This document shows positions 14,925 to 23,243 of a DNA stretch of 64,000 nt, piece by piece. The position numbers and the translations under genes are program-made. The DNA is taken from assembly GCA_040382235.1 (NCBI GenBank), contig JBEIFV010000002.1, forward strand, positions 53,683-117,682. The letters are read 5' to 3'. Under the pieces are notes generated by a model, which ran no database searches, was not told the DNA's origin, and was given only the letters and a program-made list of their open reading frames with translations. Each line of letters starts with the position of its first letter. Position 1 is the first letter of the stretch. The DNA is from JAEUOS01 sp040382235 (GTDB taxonomy: Bacteria > Pseudomonadota > Gammaproteobacteria > Burkholderiales > JAEUOS01).

Positions 14925-16388
14925 TCAGCTCCGGACCAAGCCCGGCGTTTCGTAGCCATCCATGAATCCCTGCACCATGCCGCCCGCACCCGCCCAGTCA
15001 TAGAAGCGGAAGTTGTGCGCGTTGATCACGAACGGCGCGCCCGAATAGAACATCTCGTATTGCAGGTGGCGCGAGCCGAATTCGGAGCCGATCGCGTCCC
15101 ACGCCAGCTTGAAGAACTTGACGCGTTCGAGTGAACTCGCGGCCGGCGAATGCTGGGTGCGTTGCACCAGGGCGCGGCTTGTCGGCTGCTGCAGATCGGC
15201 GATCGATGAGGGCAGCATGATCAGGCCGCCGCCGGCCAGTTCGCGCAGGGTGTGCACGATCTCGGGATAGAGGCGTTGGGCCGCGGCCTGGCCGGCGCAC
15301 AACATGCCGCGGTGGGGTACGTAGTAGCCGCGGTATTGCTCGCCGGCGGCTTCCATCCCGGCCAGCGCTGCGTCCATCAGCATCGCCTTCGAGGCCAGCA
15401 CGCCCAGGGTGTCGCGTACCTGCGGCATGCCGAGAGTGCCGTTGATTTCCGCGATGCGGCGTGCCAGGCCCAGCAAGAAGCGCAGCTTGACCGTGAGGCG
15501 TACCAGCGACTGGTAGTTCTGGTACACGTGCGCTCGGGTTTCGTGCCATTGCGCGCTGGCCGCAGCGATGTTGCGCATCAGGAACACCCGTTCGCGCGGA
15601 ATGCGCACGTTGTCGAAGTGCGCCACCGCATCGTTCTCGTCAAAGCGAAAGGCCAGCGGATTGTCAAATTCGGAGGCCGCCGATAGTTCGTAGGAGCGGC
15701 GCGACATGAAGGTGAGGCCGGGCGTGGCCACCGGCACGGCGGCGGTAAACGCGTAGGCCTCGTCGCCGGGGCTCAAGGGCTGGATGCCGGAGATCAGGAT
15801 CTCGTTGGCAGCCACGGCGGAGGTGGCCAGCATCTTGGCGCCACGGATGGTGATGCCCTGCGCATCTTCGTCGACGATGCGTGCCACCAGATCGGCATCG
15901 GCCTGACCCGCCGCGCTCTTGGATCGATCGGCCTGCGGATTGACGATCACATAGGTCAGGTAGAAGTCGTTGTCGCGCGCATGGCGGAAATAATCGAGCA
16001 GTGCGCCGGCGCCGCGCGGGTCGACACGCTCGAAAACGTCGATGCCCATCACCATGCCGGCCAGCGCGGCGGCGACGTGGTCGGGCGAGCGCCCGACCCT
16101 GCCGCCGGTGAGCGCTGCCATGGCGTCCATGTGGGCGCGGATCGCCAGCAGTTCGTCGCGCGTGGTTGGCAATTGCCAGTGTCTGCCCACACGCTCACCC
16201 GAGGTGGGCGACTCGAAGCTCATCCGTTCGCGGTTTTCCGGCGCGCCCACGGCATCGAAAAAGCCTGCCGCGGTGGCGGTGAAATTGCGAAACGCCGCAT
16301 GTGTGGTGACGTCGTCAACCGCGACACCGTCGAGAATCCAGTGCCTGCCGTCCTTGATGGCCGCCAGGTGGCGGGGGCCGGTTTTCAT
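14925..16388 (-). CDS. HpaB-family flavin-dependent aromatic hydroxylase (4-hydroxyphenylacetate 3-monooxygenase-like)
   Basis: A 487-residue protein of the 4-hydroxyphenylacetate 3-hydroxylase/4-hydroxybutyryl-CoA dehydratase family. Evident are the N-terminal YL-type region (GRHWILDGVAV), the acyl-CoA dehydrogenase-like middle with RHARDNDFYLTYVIVNPQADRSKS, ITIRGAKMLATSA, and LAFRFDENDAVAHFDNVRIPRERVF, and a C-terminal helical domain with GGGLIMLPSS. The lack of the four Fe-S Cys of the dehydratase branch points to the FADH2-using monooxygenase branch, which needs a separate flavin reductase. None is adjacent. It lies at the end of the minus-strand aromatic-catabolism region. Confidence 0.85.
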   Translation of the reverse strand: MKTGPRHLAAIKDGRHWILDGVAVDDVTTHAAFRNFTATAAGFFDAVGAPENRERMSFESPTSGERVGRHWQLPTTRDELLAIRAHMDAMAALTGGRVGRSPDHVAAALAGMVMGIDVFERVDPRGAGALLDYFRHARDNDFYLTYVIVNPQADRSKSAAGQADADLVARIVDEDAQGITIRGAKMLATSAVAANEILISGIQPLSPGDEAYAFTAAVPVATPGLTFMSRRSYELSAASEFDNPLAFRFDENDAVAHFDNVRIPRERVFLMRNIAAASAQWHETRAHVYQNYQSLVRLTVKLRFLLGLARRIAEINGTLGMPQVRDTLGVLASKAMLMDAALAGMEAAGEQYRGYYVPHRGMLCAGQAAAQRLYPEIVHTLRELAGGGLIMLPSSIADLQQPTSRALVQRTQHSPAASSLERVKFFKLAWDAIGSEFGSRHLQYEMFYSGAPFVINAHNFRFYDWAGAGGMVQGFMDGYETPGLVRS

Positions 16389-16562
16389 GCGTAACGCTCC
16401 TTCGGGGAGGCGCGCCGGTTGGTCAATGCGACGGAAAGTGTGCGGTGCGCGCCCATTCAGGTCAGAGCAAGACGCATGCCGCTAAAGCCGTTTGGTGAGC
16501 TGCGGCAAGACATCACGAACGCCTGCTGGCGGGCAGCAGACCGATAGGCGCGTCAGTGATAG

Positions 16563-16588
16563 CCGCCGTGCGCAGTCAGGCACGGCGG
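16563..16588 (-). terminator. 9-bp hairpin between sulfatase and HpaB genes
   Basis: CCGCCGTGC and GCACGGCGG flank an 8-nt loop, 40 nt past the sulfatase stop codon. No U-tract follows, so it is either a weak terminator or an mRNA-stabilising structure. Confidence 0.35.
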
Positions 16589-16627
16589 TCTGCCAATACC
16601 TTCCCGGCTGTGTGTTGAAAAAGTGCC

Positions 16628-18220
16628 TCAGGACCCTTCGGGTACCACCACGCCAACCTCGCGGGCGTAGGCAAACCAGTCAGCGACCAGCTCCTTCAAC
16701 TTCTCCGGTTCGGCCGCGGCGAGATCCGTGGTCTCGCCGGGATCAGTTGCCAGGTTGAAGAGAAGCCAGCGCTTTGCAGGCAATTCGGGGACGATGTTGT
16801 GAATTACCGCCGGCAGGAAAATCGCCTTCCAGTCACCCTTCTTCACGCCACGCCCGTAGGCCAGTTCCCAGGCAATGCGCTCGTCCGCCGCATGCACCTC
16901 ATCGCGCTCGCCCCTGAGCACGCCCGCCACCGAGACGCCGCGCATCGGCAGCTTGCCCGCCGGCGGGGCGATTTCGGCGCCGGCCATATCGAGCAGGGTT
17001 GGCGCCACATCCATCACATGCAGGAACGCTTGCGATTCGCCGCGCACGGGGATGCCCGGCCCGCAGGCAAAAGCACTGGTACGCACGCCACCTTCGCTGG
17101 TGTAACGCTTGAACAGAAAGAACGGTGCCGATTGCGCCTGCGCCCAGCGCGGGCCGATCGAGGTGTAGCTGCTGGCGCGCCCGATGTTGGCAAGCGCGTT
17201 GTCGGCCTTGGCGGCGATCCAGTCGCGCCAGGGCGGTGTGGCCTCGCGCAAGGTGCCGGACGGCCCGTTGTCGGACATGAACAGGATCACCGTATCGTCC
17301 AGGCGCCCGCTCTTCCTGAGCGACTCGATCACGCGCCCGACCGCACGGTCCATGGCGTGGATCATCGCCGCATAGACTTCCATCTTGCGCGACTCGATTT
17401 GCTTTTGCCCTGCCGCGATCGCATCCCATGGCGTGCCGCCGCGAATCTCCGCGGGCCGCATCGAACCCGCCGCCAGGCCAAGCGCGCGCATGCGCGCCAG
17501 GCGCTTTGCGCGCAGGGCTTCCGGACCATCGTCGTAAAGCCCGCGGTACTTCTCGACCAACTCCTCGGGTGCCTGCAGCGGGCTGTGCGGCGCGGTGAAG
17601 GCGAGGTATGAGAACAGCGGCCGTGCATCGTCCCGGGCGGCGTCCAGAAAGTCGATCAGGCGGTCGGCGAAGAAATCGGTCGAATAGGCACCGAGCGGAA
17701 ACGTTACAGGTTCGTCATTGCAGCGATAGCGCGATTCGCCATGGGTGCTCGCGGTCTCGGGTGTCTGGTCCGCTCCGTAATGATTGTGCTCGCCCTGCAT
17801 CAGCGCCCACGAGTGCTCGAAGCCGCGGGCGCGCGGCATCGAGCGGAACGGGGCTTCCGCGCCCAGGTGCCACTTGCCGGCCATCATGGTGCGATAGCCG
17901 GCGTCGCGCAGGCGTTCGGCGATGGTGGCCGCGCGCTCGGTGAGGTAACCCTCGTAGCCGGGCTTGCCGGTCTGCTCCGGCGTGCGGATCTCCGCCATCG
18001 TGCCCATGCCTACCTCGTGATGGTCGCAGCCGGTCATCAACATGGCGCGCGTGGTCGAGCACAGCGGCGAGGTATGGAAATTGGTCAGGCGCATGCCGCG
18101 CGCGACCAGTGCGTCGAGGTTGGGCGTGTCGGCCTCGCCGCCGAAAGACGAGAGGTCGGACCAGCCCATGTCGTCGACCACGATGACGAGGAAATCGGGA
18201 CGCTTGTCGCTGTTGGTCAT
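16628..18220 (-). CDS. Cytoplasmic arylsulfatase, non-canonical formylglycine motif
   Basis: A 530-residue type I sulfatase hydrolysing organic sulfate esters. Metal ligands VVDDMGWSD (Asp16, Asp17) and MAGKWHLG, TAPHSPLQAP and FMSDNGPSG are present. Cys54, the residue converted to formylglycine, lies in CSTTRAMLMTG. The usual recognition motif is C-x-P/A-x-R, so Thr56 in the Pro position is atypical. Length matches Pseudomonas AtsA (about 536). There is no signal peptide, indicating a cytoplasmic enzyme as for AtsA. The start at 18220 gives the standard N-terminus NSDKRPDFLVIVVDD. It is surrounded by aromatic hydroxylase and deaminase genes, so an aryl sulfate is a reasonable substrate guess. 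Confidence 0.88.
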   Translation of the reverse strand: MTNSDKRPDFLVIVVDDMGWSDLSSFGGEADTPNLDALVARGMRLTNFHTSPLCSTTRAMLMTGCDHHEVGMGTMAEIRTPEQTGKPGYEGYLTERAATIAERLRDAGYRTMMAGKWHLGAEAPFRSMPRARGFEHSWALMQGEHNHYGADQTPETASTHGESRYRCNDEPVTFPLGAYSTDFFADRLIDFLDAARDDARPLFSYLAFTAPHSPLQAPEELVEKYRGLYDDGPEALRAKRLARMRALGLAAGSMRPAEIRGGTPWDAIAAGQKQIESRKMEVYAAMIHAMDRAVGRVIESLRKSGRLDDTVILFMSDNGPSGTLREATPPWRDWIAAKADNALANIGRASSYTSIGPRWAQAQSAPFFLFKRYTSEGGVRTSAFACGPGIPVRGESQAFLHVMDVAPTLLDMAGAEIAPPAGKLPMRGVSVAGVLRGERDEVHAADERIAWELAYGRGVKKGDWKAIFLPAVIHNIVPELPAKRWLLFNLATDPGETTDLAAAEPEKLKELVADWFAYAREVGVVVPEGS

Positions 18221-18308
18221 GGCGTGATCGTTTCTCAAGGAGTCTTGCGGATTTTTGTGACCGGCACAGGTCGGTCGGGGGGCGCGTGCGACTGGCCCAG
18301 TGTGCGCC

Positions 18309-19070
18309 TCAGATCACGATTTCCCGCGCCGGGCCGCGCACGTCCATCTCGAATTCGAGCCCGATCACCGGCGGCCGGCAGTAATGCCAGGCCAGTCCGC
18401 CTTCGCCGGCGCCGCGCGCGGCCAGCACTTCGCCGATCAGGTGGCCGATGTTCTGCACCGTGTAGAGCTGGGTGCTGGTGGCGTCCGCCCAGGTGAGGCC
18501 CAGCAGCCCCAGGCGCCGTTCCATTTCCGCCGTGACGAACTCCACCTTCTCGCGCATTGCCTCGGGCGAGGTGTCACCCAGACGCACGATGCGCTCGGCA
18601 TACGATCCAGCGCCGCCACGGGCGTCGCCACCGCCTGCCAGGATGAAGCTTTTGCGCGCTCCTGGCGCCGCCGGCACGGTATAGGAAAACGCATGCATCA
18701 CCGGTTCGGCGGGCTTGTGGTACATCGGGCAGACGTTGGTGCGCGCCACCGGGTTCACCGGCGCGGTGCCGTCCTGGTAAAGGCCCCAGCGCTGCAAGGT
18801 CTTCACGTAAACCCGGTTGAAGTCGATGAAGCCCTGATCGGTGAACGGTGCCGGCGAGCGCAGTTCGCAGGCGGCGAATGCGGTCATCGGGCGCGCCACC
18901 GCCGCAAGGTGGGCTTCGACGGCCGCATAGGCCGCGCCCATTGGCAGGGCTTGTGCGAAGCGCGCCCGCACGACCTCGAAGCCGGGTTCGGCGGCGATGC
19001 CGCCCGAGTATTGAAACACCGCCTTGATGTAGCGGTAGCCACCGGGGGTGAACACGGGTACGTCCGACAT
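18309..19070 (-). CDS. RidA-like deaminase, 2-aminomuconate-deaminase (CnbZ)-like
   Basis: A 253-residue protein beginning SDVPVFTPGGYRYIKAVFQYSGG and containing ACELRSPAPFTDQGFIDFNRVY, HAFSYTVPA and a C-terminal RidA-like part (ADATSTQLYTVQNIGHLI). From memory this pattern matches the 2-amino-5-chloromuconate deaminase CnbZ group of betaproteobacteria, which releases ammonia from aminomuconates in nitroarene and aminophenol degradation. The assignment is by remembered similarity only. It sits 45 bp downstream of a Bug gene and 88 bp upstream of the sulfatase gene on the same strand. Confidence 0.6.
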   Translation of the reverse strand: MSDVPVFTPGGYRYIKAVFQYSGGIAAEPGFEVVRARFAQALPMGAAYAAVEAHLAAVARPMTAFAACELRSPAPFTDQGFIDFNRVYVKTLQRWGLYQDGTAPVNPVARTNVCPMYHKPAEPVMHAFSYTVPAAPGARKSFILAGGGDARGGAGSYAERIVRLGDTSPEAMREKVEFVTAEMERRLGLLGLTWADATSTQLYTVQNIGHLIGEVLAARGAGEGGLAWHYCRPPVIGLEFEMDVRGPAREIVI

Positions 19071-19115
19071 GCATGCGTCTCCTTTTTATGCGGTGCGGCT
19101 TGACGCCGGCAGCGC

Positions 19116-20102
19116 TCAGTCGATTTTCATTTTCGCTTCACGCACGATGCGCGCGTACTTCGCGATCTCGCTGCGAATGTGTTCGCCGAACTTCTCGCTG
19201 CTGCCACCCAGCGGCTCCAGGCCGCGCTCGATCAGCACGGCGCGCACGGCCGGGTCGGCCAGCACGCGATTGAATTCGGCCTGCATGCGCGCTACAACTT
19301 CCTTGGGCGCCGAAGCCGGCGCGAGCAGGCCGAACCAGGAGTCGGTCTCGAAGCCGGGCAGGCCCTGCTCGGCGATGGTCGGCAGCTCGGGCGCCTGCGG
19401 CACGCGCGTCAGGAAAGTGGTGCCGTAGGCCTTCAGCTTGCCGGCGCGGATGTGCGGCATGAAGTCGGGCAGGTTGCCAAACATGATGTCGACATTGCCG
19501 GCCAGCAAATCCTGCAGCGCCGGGCCCTGGCCCTTGTAGGGAATGTGCACCATGTCGATGCCGGCGCCGACCTTGAGCATTTCACCGGCGAAGTGCGCGG
19601 TGGTGCCGTTGCCGAACGAGGCATAGCTGAGCTTGCCCGGATGCTTTTTGGCGTAGGCGATCAGTGCCTTGAAATCACTCGGCACCACACTCGGGTGCGC
19701 CGCCAGCACGTTGGCGGTACGCGCCATCAGCACCACCGGCTGCAGATCCTTCAATGTGTCATAGGGCAGGTTCTTCACCAGCGTCTGATTGACCGTGAAG
19801 CTGTTGGCGACGCCCACGAAGGTATGGCCGTCGCTCGACTTGGCGGCGGCGTCGACGCCGATGACGGTGCCGGCGCCGGGCCGCGGCTCGATGATGATCT
19901 GCTGGCCGAGCGCCTGCGACATGTCGCGGGTGAGCTGGCGCACCACCGACTCCATGGTGCTGCCGCCTGCTGGAAAGGGCACGATGATGCGTACCGGGCG
20001 CTGCGGCCATTGCTGCGCGATCGCGCTGGCGGCTGGCATCAATGCTGCGAAAGCGCAGAGGCCTGCGAAGGTGAGTCTTGCGAGCGGCGTCGGAATCATC
20101 AT
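19116..20102 (-). CDS. Bug/TctC-family substrate-binding protein
   Basis: A 328-residue periplasmic binding protein with a signal peptide ending SAIAQ, then RPVRIIVPFPAGGSTMESV, and MVHIPYKGQGPALQDLLAGN. The first of two adjacent ATGs (20102) has a GGGAGA ribosome-binding site 4-9 nt away. It is placed between the TRAP transporter genes and the deaminase-like gene, presumably serving the same catabolic region. No tripartite tricarboxylate permease genes are present. Confidence 0.9.
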   Translation of the reverse strand: MMIPTPLARLTFAGLCAFAALMPAASAIAQQWPQRPVRIIVPFPAGGSTMESVVRQLTRDMSQALGQQIIIEPRPGAGTVIGVDAAAKSSDGHTFVGVANSFTVNQTLVKNLPYDTLKDLQPVVLMARTANVLAAHPSVVPSDFKALIAYAKKHPGKLSYASFGNGTTAHFAGEMLKVGAGIDMVHIPYKGQGPALQDLLAGNVDIMFGNLPDFMPHIRAGKLKAYGTTFLTRVPQAPELPTIAEQGLPGFETDSWFGLLAPASAPKEVVARMQAEFNRVLADPAVRAVLIERGLEPLGGSSEKFGEHIRSEIAKYARIVREAKMKID

Positions 20103-20250
20103 GTGGTCTCCCGTGGGTTCAGACATGGACGCGCGGCAGCGCGGCCCGGTGAATGCGCTGCAGGCGCAACACTAGTGCTACGCACGGAACATGCCAGAAC
20201 AGCCGACAAGCAATCCAGGCAAGCCGCCCGCCGAAGTTTGCATTTCTTGC

Positions 20251-21567
20251 TTATTTGATCAGCGACGGCAGCCACATCGCAATGCCGGGAAACAGCACCA
20301 GCGCCAGCAGCAGCACGCAGTCGGCATACAGAAAAGGCATGACACCGCGAAAAATCTTCTGCAAAGGCACATCGGGATTCTGGCTTTGCACCACAAATAC
20401 GGTCAACCCCACCGGTGGGGAAATCAGTCCCACGGTGGACATCACGGTGACGAATACGCCAAACCAGATCGGGTCGTAGCCCATGGCCTTGACCATCGGC
20501 AGCAGCACCGGCACGGTGATCAGGAGCGTACTCACCTCTTCAAGAAAGGTGCCCAGGAGCAGGTAAAGCGCGACGATCGCCAGCAGCACCATCCACGGTG
20601 CCAAGCCGGCTTCCTTGACAAAGTTGGCCAGGCCGAGGGGGAACTGGGTCAAGACGATCAGGCGCGAAAAGATGAAGGCGCCGATCACGATGATGAACAG
20701 CATCGCGGAGGTCTGCACGGTTTCGACCCCGGCCTCCCACAAGCCCTTCAAGCTGAGGGTGCGGGTGGCGAAGCCGATCACGATCGCCGCGAAGGAAGCG
20801 ACCGCTGCGGCTTCGGTCGGGGAAAACCAGCCGGCATAGATGCCGACGACCGCCAGGAAGAACAGCAGCGCCAGCTTCCACATGCCGCCGATGGCCTTGA
20901 TGCGCGCGGCCAGGGGCAATGATGGCGTGACCGGCATCAGGTGCGGCTTGAAGCGCGCCAGGAGCGCGATCACCACCAGGTAGCCCAGGGCCAGCAGGAT
21001 GCCGGGAACCATCGCCGCGGCGAACAGCTTGGCGATCGACTCCTCGGCCACCAGCGAATAGATCACCAGGATCAGCGAGGGCGGGATCAGGATGCCCAGG
21101 GTGCCGGCCGAGGCCACCGCGCCGGTCGCAAGCTCAATGTCGTAGCCGTAGCGGCGCATTTCCGGAATTGCCACCTTGGAGAAGGTGGCGGCGGTGGCGA
21201 TCGACGAGCCGCAGATGGCCGCGAACGCCGCGCAAGCGCCGATGGTGGCTGCCGCCAGCGCGCCGCGCACCCCGCTGAATATCGCGTTGGCGGCTTCGAA
21301 CAATTCGCGCGACATGGTGGCGCGCGAGGCCACCGCGCCCATGAAAATGAACAGTGGCACAACGGTGAAGGAATAGGCCACACCCGGGTTGGCGCCGGTC
21401 AGTTCATACGGCACCGCCGCCAGCGTGCGCAAGGCCACCGGCCAGCCTTGCGCGCCGGCGTAGCCCAGGGTACCGCTGATGATCAGGGCAATCGCGATCG
21501 GCACCCGCAACATCATCAGGGCCAGAAGGCCGATCACCGCCAGCACGCCAATGACGCCGACGCTCAT
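20251..21567 (-). CDS. dctM: TRAP transporter large permease (DctM)
   Basis: A 438-residue inner-membrane protein with about 12-13 helices. It is the ion-coupled large subunit of a TRAP transporter, recognised by VVPLFIFMGAVASRATMSRELF near the N-terminus, AAFAAICGSSIATAATF, LGILIPPSLILVIYS and GLISPPVGLTVFVV. The ATG overlaps the dctQ stop by 4 nt (ATGA). With dctQ and dctP upstream it forms a complete system for uptake of an organic acid. Confidence 0.93.
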   Translation of the reverse strand: MSVGVIGVLAVIGLLALMMLRVPIAIALIISGTLGYAGAQGWPVALRTLAAVPYELTGANPGVAYSFTVVPLFIFMGAVASRATMSRELFEAANAIFSGVRGALAAATIGACAAFAAICGSSIATAATFSKVAIPEMRRYGYDIELATGAVASAGTLGILIPPSLILVIYSLVAEESIAKLFAAAMVPGILLALGYLVVIALLARFKPHLMPVTPSLPLAARIKAIGGMWKLALLFFLAVVGIYAGWFSPTEAAAVASFAAIVIGFATRTLSLKGLWEAGVETVQTSAMLFIIVIGAFIFSRLIVLTQFPLGLANFVKEAGLAPWMVLLAIVALYLLLGTFLEEVSTLLITVPVLLPMVKAMGYDPIWFGVFVTVMSTVGLISPPVGLTVFVVQSQNPDVPLQKIFRGVMPFLYADCVLLLALVLFPGIAMWLPSLIK

Positions 21568-22064
21568 GTTGCCGCACCGGTGCTGTCGGAATCGATCTCG
21601 CCGAACAGCAGTATTGCTGCGGTCACCAGCAGTGCTACAGCGATCCCCGCCCAAGCCGGCGCCATGAACCAGATCTTGGGGATTTGCAGGTCGGCGCTGG
21701 TGTCGCCATAGGCGAGGATATCGACCATCGGCTTCCACATGTGCCAGGTAAGCACGGCCAGGGTCAGCACCATGAGGCCCGCCGACAGGCGTTTGAGCGT
21801 AGCAGTCCATGTCGGCAGCCACTGGTCGATCATGTCGACGGCGATGTTGGCGCCGCGCGCGAACACGCCGGGCACGGCGAAAAAGATGGCCACGCCGAGC
21901 GCCAGTTCGACCATTTCAGGCACGCCGGTGATGGGCTTGTTGACCAGTTTGCGCAGGATCACATCGCTGGTGGTCAGGAGCATCATGGCAAGCAAGGCCA
22001 GCACGGCGGCGCAATCAAGCCAGCGCACCAGAAAACGGATCGGAAGCTTCGGGTTCATGCGCAT
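21564..22064 (-). CDS. dctQ: TRAP transporter small permease (DctQ)
   Basis: A 166-residue four-helix membrane protein with the DctQ hallmarks: TTSDVILRKLVNKPITGVPEMVE in the first half (conserved Asp and RxxxxxPI) and IDQWLP between helices 2 and 3. It pairs with the large permease and receives substrate from DctP. Either of two Met codons (22064 or 22058) can start it. An intrinsic terminator-like hairpin lies just upstream, between dctP and dctQ. Confidence 0.9.
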   Translation of the reverse strand: MRMNPKLPIRFLVRWLDCAAVLALLAMMLLTTSDVILRKLVNKPITGVPEMVELALGVAIFFAVPGVFARGANIAVDMIDQWLPTWTATLKRLSAGLMVLTLAVLTWHMWKPMVDILAYGDTSADLQIPKIWFMAPAWAGIAVALLVTAAILLFGEIDSDSTGAAT

Positions 22065-22074
22065 TTTCCGGGCA

Positions 22075-22105
22075 AGAAAAAACCGGCCGCGGTCACTGCG
22101 GCCGG
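22075..22105 (-). terminator. Intrinsic terminator/attenuator between dctP and dctQ
   Basis: On the minus strand an 8-bp perfect stem CCGGCCGC-AGTGACC-GCGGCCGG is followed by six T residues. It stands just past the dctP stop and ahead of dctQ. Partial read-through would give more binding protein than permease, a common TRAP operon arrangement. Confidence 0.75.
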
Positions 22106-22124
22106 CCCGGTCAGCCAGTATGCA

Positions 22125-23177
22125 TCAGGCCCAGAAGTTCTTCGAGGTCCGGGCGTGCTTATCGGCCAACCCCTTCATCATGGTATAGACCGTGCGCGAA
22201 GGCATGCCTTTGGCTTCCATGCCCTTGAGCACCGATTCGGTGACATCCGCCCCGATTTTGCGCAGGCGGTCGTCCTCGGCCTTGGACAAGCGGATCGCCT
22301 CACCCCCGCCATCCATCATGGCTTTCTTGCCCGGCACATCGAGTGCATCCCAGCCGTTGCCGATGTCTTTTTCGATGCCGGTGACCGAGTCGCTCACCAT
22401 CTTTTGCAGGTCCGGCGGCAGTTTGGCGTACCAGGCTTCGTTCGCGACGATCGCGAAGCTGGAAACAAAGCAATACATCTCGGTGGTGAACTTGCAGATG
22501 CCGCCCAGCTTCCAGGCAATGCCGGCGCCGCCGTAGTCGGTGAAGGCGCCATCGAGCGTGCCTTTCTGCAACTGCTCGGCCACTTCGGTTGGCGGTACGC
22601 CGACCGGTGTCGCACCCAGGGCGGCGATGAATTCGCGGATCGCCGGGGTGGAAAAACGCAGGCGCTGGCCCTTGAAATCGTCAAGGGTGCGCAGCGCCTT
22701 TTTGGTGGTGTGCACGCTGCCGGGTTGATGGGTGAACAGGTAAAGCACCTTGGTGCCCTTGTGCTCGGCATCCAGATACCTGGCGCGCAGTTCGGGGTCG
22801 TTCAAGACCTTGATGCCGATCTCGGCACTGCCCACCAGGTAGGGCATGTTGACCAGCTCGGTCAAGGGGAAGCGGCCGGGTGTGGCGCCATGCAGGATGT
22901 AGGCGATCTCGGCGGTGCCGTCACGCGCGAAATCGAAATGCTTGGGGGTCGGGCCCATTTGCGCGCCGGGAAAGTGCTTGAAGCTCAAGCGGCCGTTGGA
23001 CTTCTTCTCCAGGTCTTCGCCCCACTTGACCAGCCACTGCGACTGGAAGTGCTGGGGCCCCACAAAATTGGCGACCTTGACTTCAAACTTTTGCTGCGCG
23101 CGCACGAGTGCGGGAAAACCCGTAATCGCAGCAGCGCTTGCAGTTCCTGCGAGCAGGTTGCGGCGGGTGATGGTCAT
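22125..23177 (-). CDS. dctP: TRAP transporter substrate-binding protein (DctP)
   Basis: A 350-residue periplasmic binding protein, N-terminus MTITRRNLLAG resembling a twin-arginine signal, then KFEVKVANFVGPQHF, GATPGRFPLTELVNMPYL and GQRLRFSTPAIREFIAALGATPVGVPPTE. The last block contains the conserved Arg that salt-bridges the substrate carboxylate. It is transcribed first, before the terminator and dctQM. The FAD monooxygenase gene ends 66 bp upstream, so it may be in the same transcript. Confidence 0.92.
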   Translation of the reverse strand: MTITRRNLLAGTASAAAITGFPALVRAQQKFEVKVANFVGPQHFQSQWLVKWGEDLEKKSNGRLSFKHFPGAQMGPTPKHFDFARDGTAEIAYILHGATPGRFPLTELVNMPYLVGSAEIGIKVLNDPELRARYLDAEHKGTKVLYLFTHQPGSVHTTKKALRTLDDFKGQRLRFSTPAIREFIAALGATPVGVPPTEVAEQLQKGTLDGAFTDYGGAGIAWKLGGICKFTTEMYCFVSSFAIVANEAWYAKLPPDLQKMVSDSVTGIEKDIGNGWDALDVPGKKAMMDGGGEAIRLSKAEDDRLRKIGADVTESVLKGMEAKGMPSRTVYTMMKGLADKHARTSKNFWA

Positions 23178-23243
23178 GCCTTGTCTCCTGTTTTCTTCAC
23201 CAGATTCGAGTGTAACGCAGCCGTTTGGCTACTGCGCGACCGT

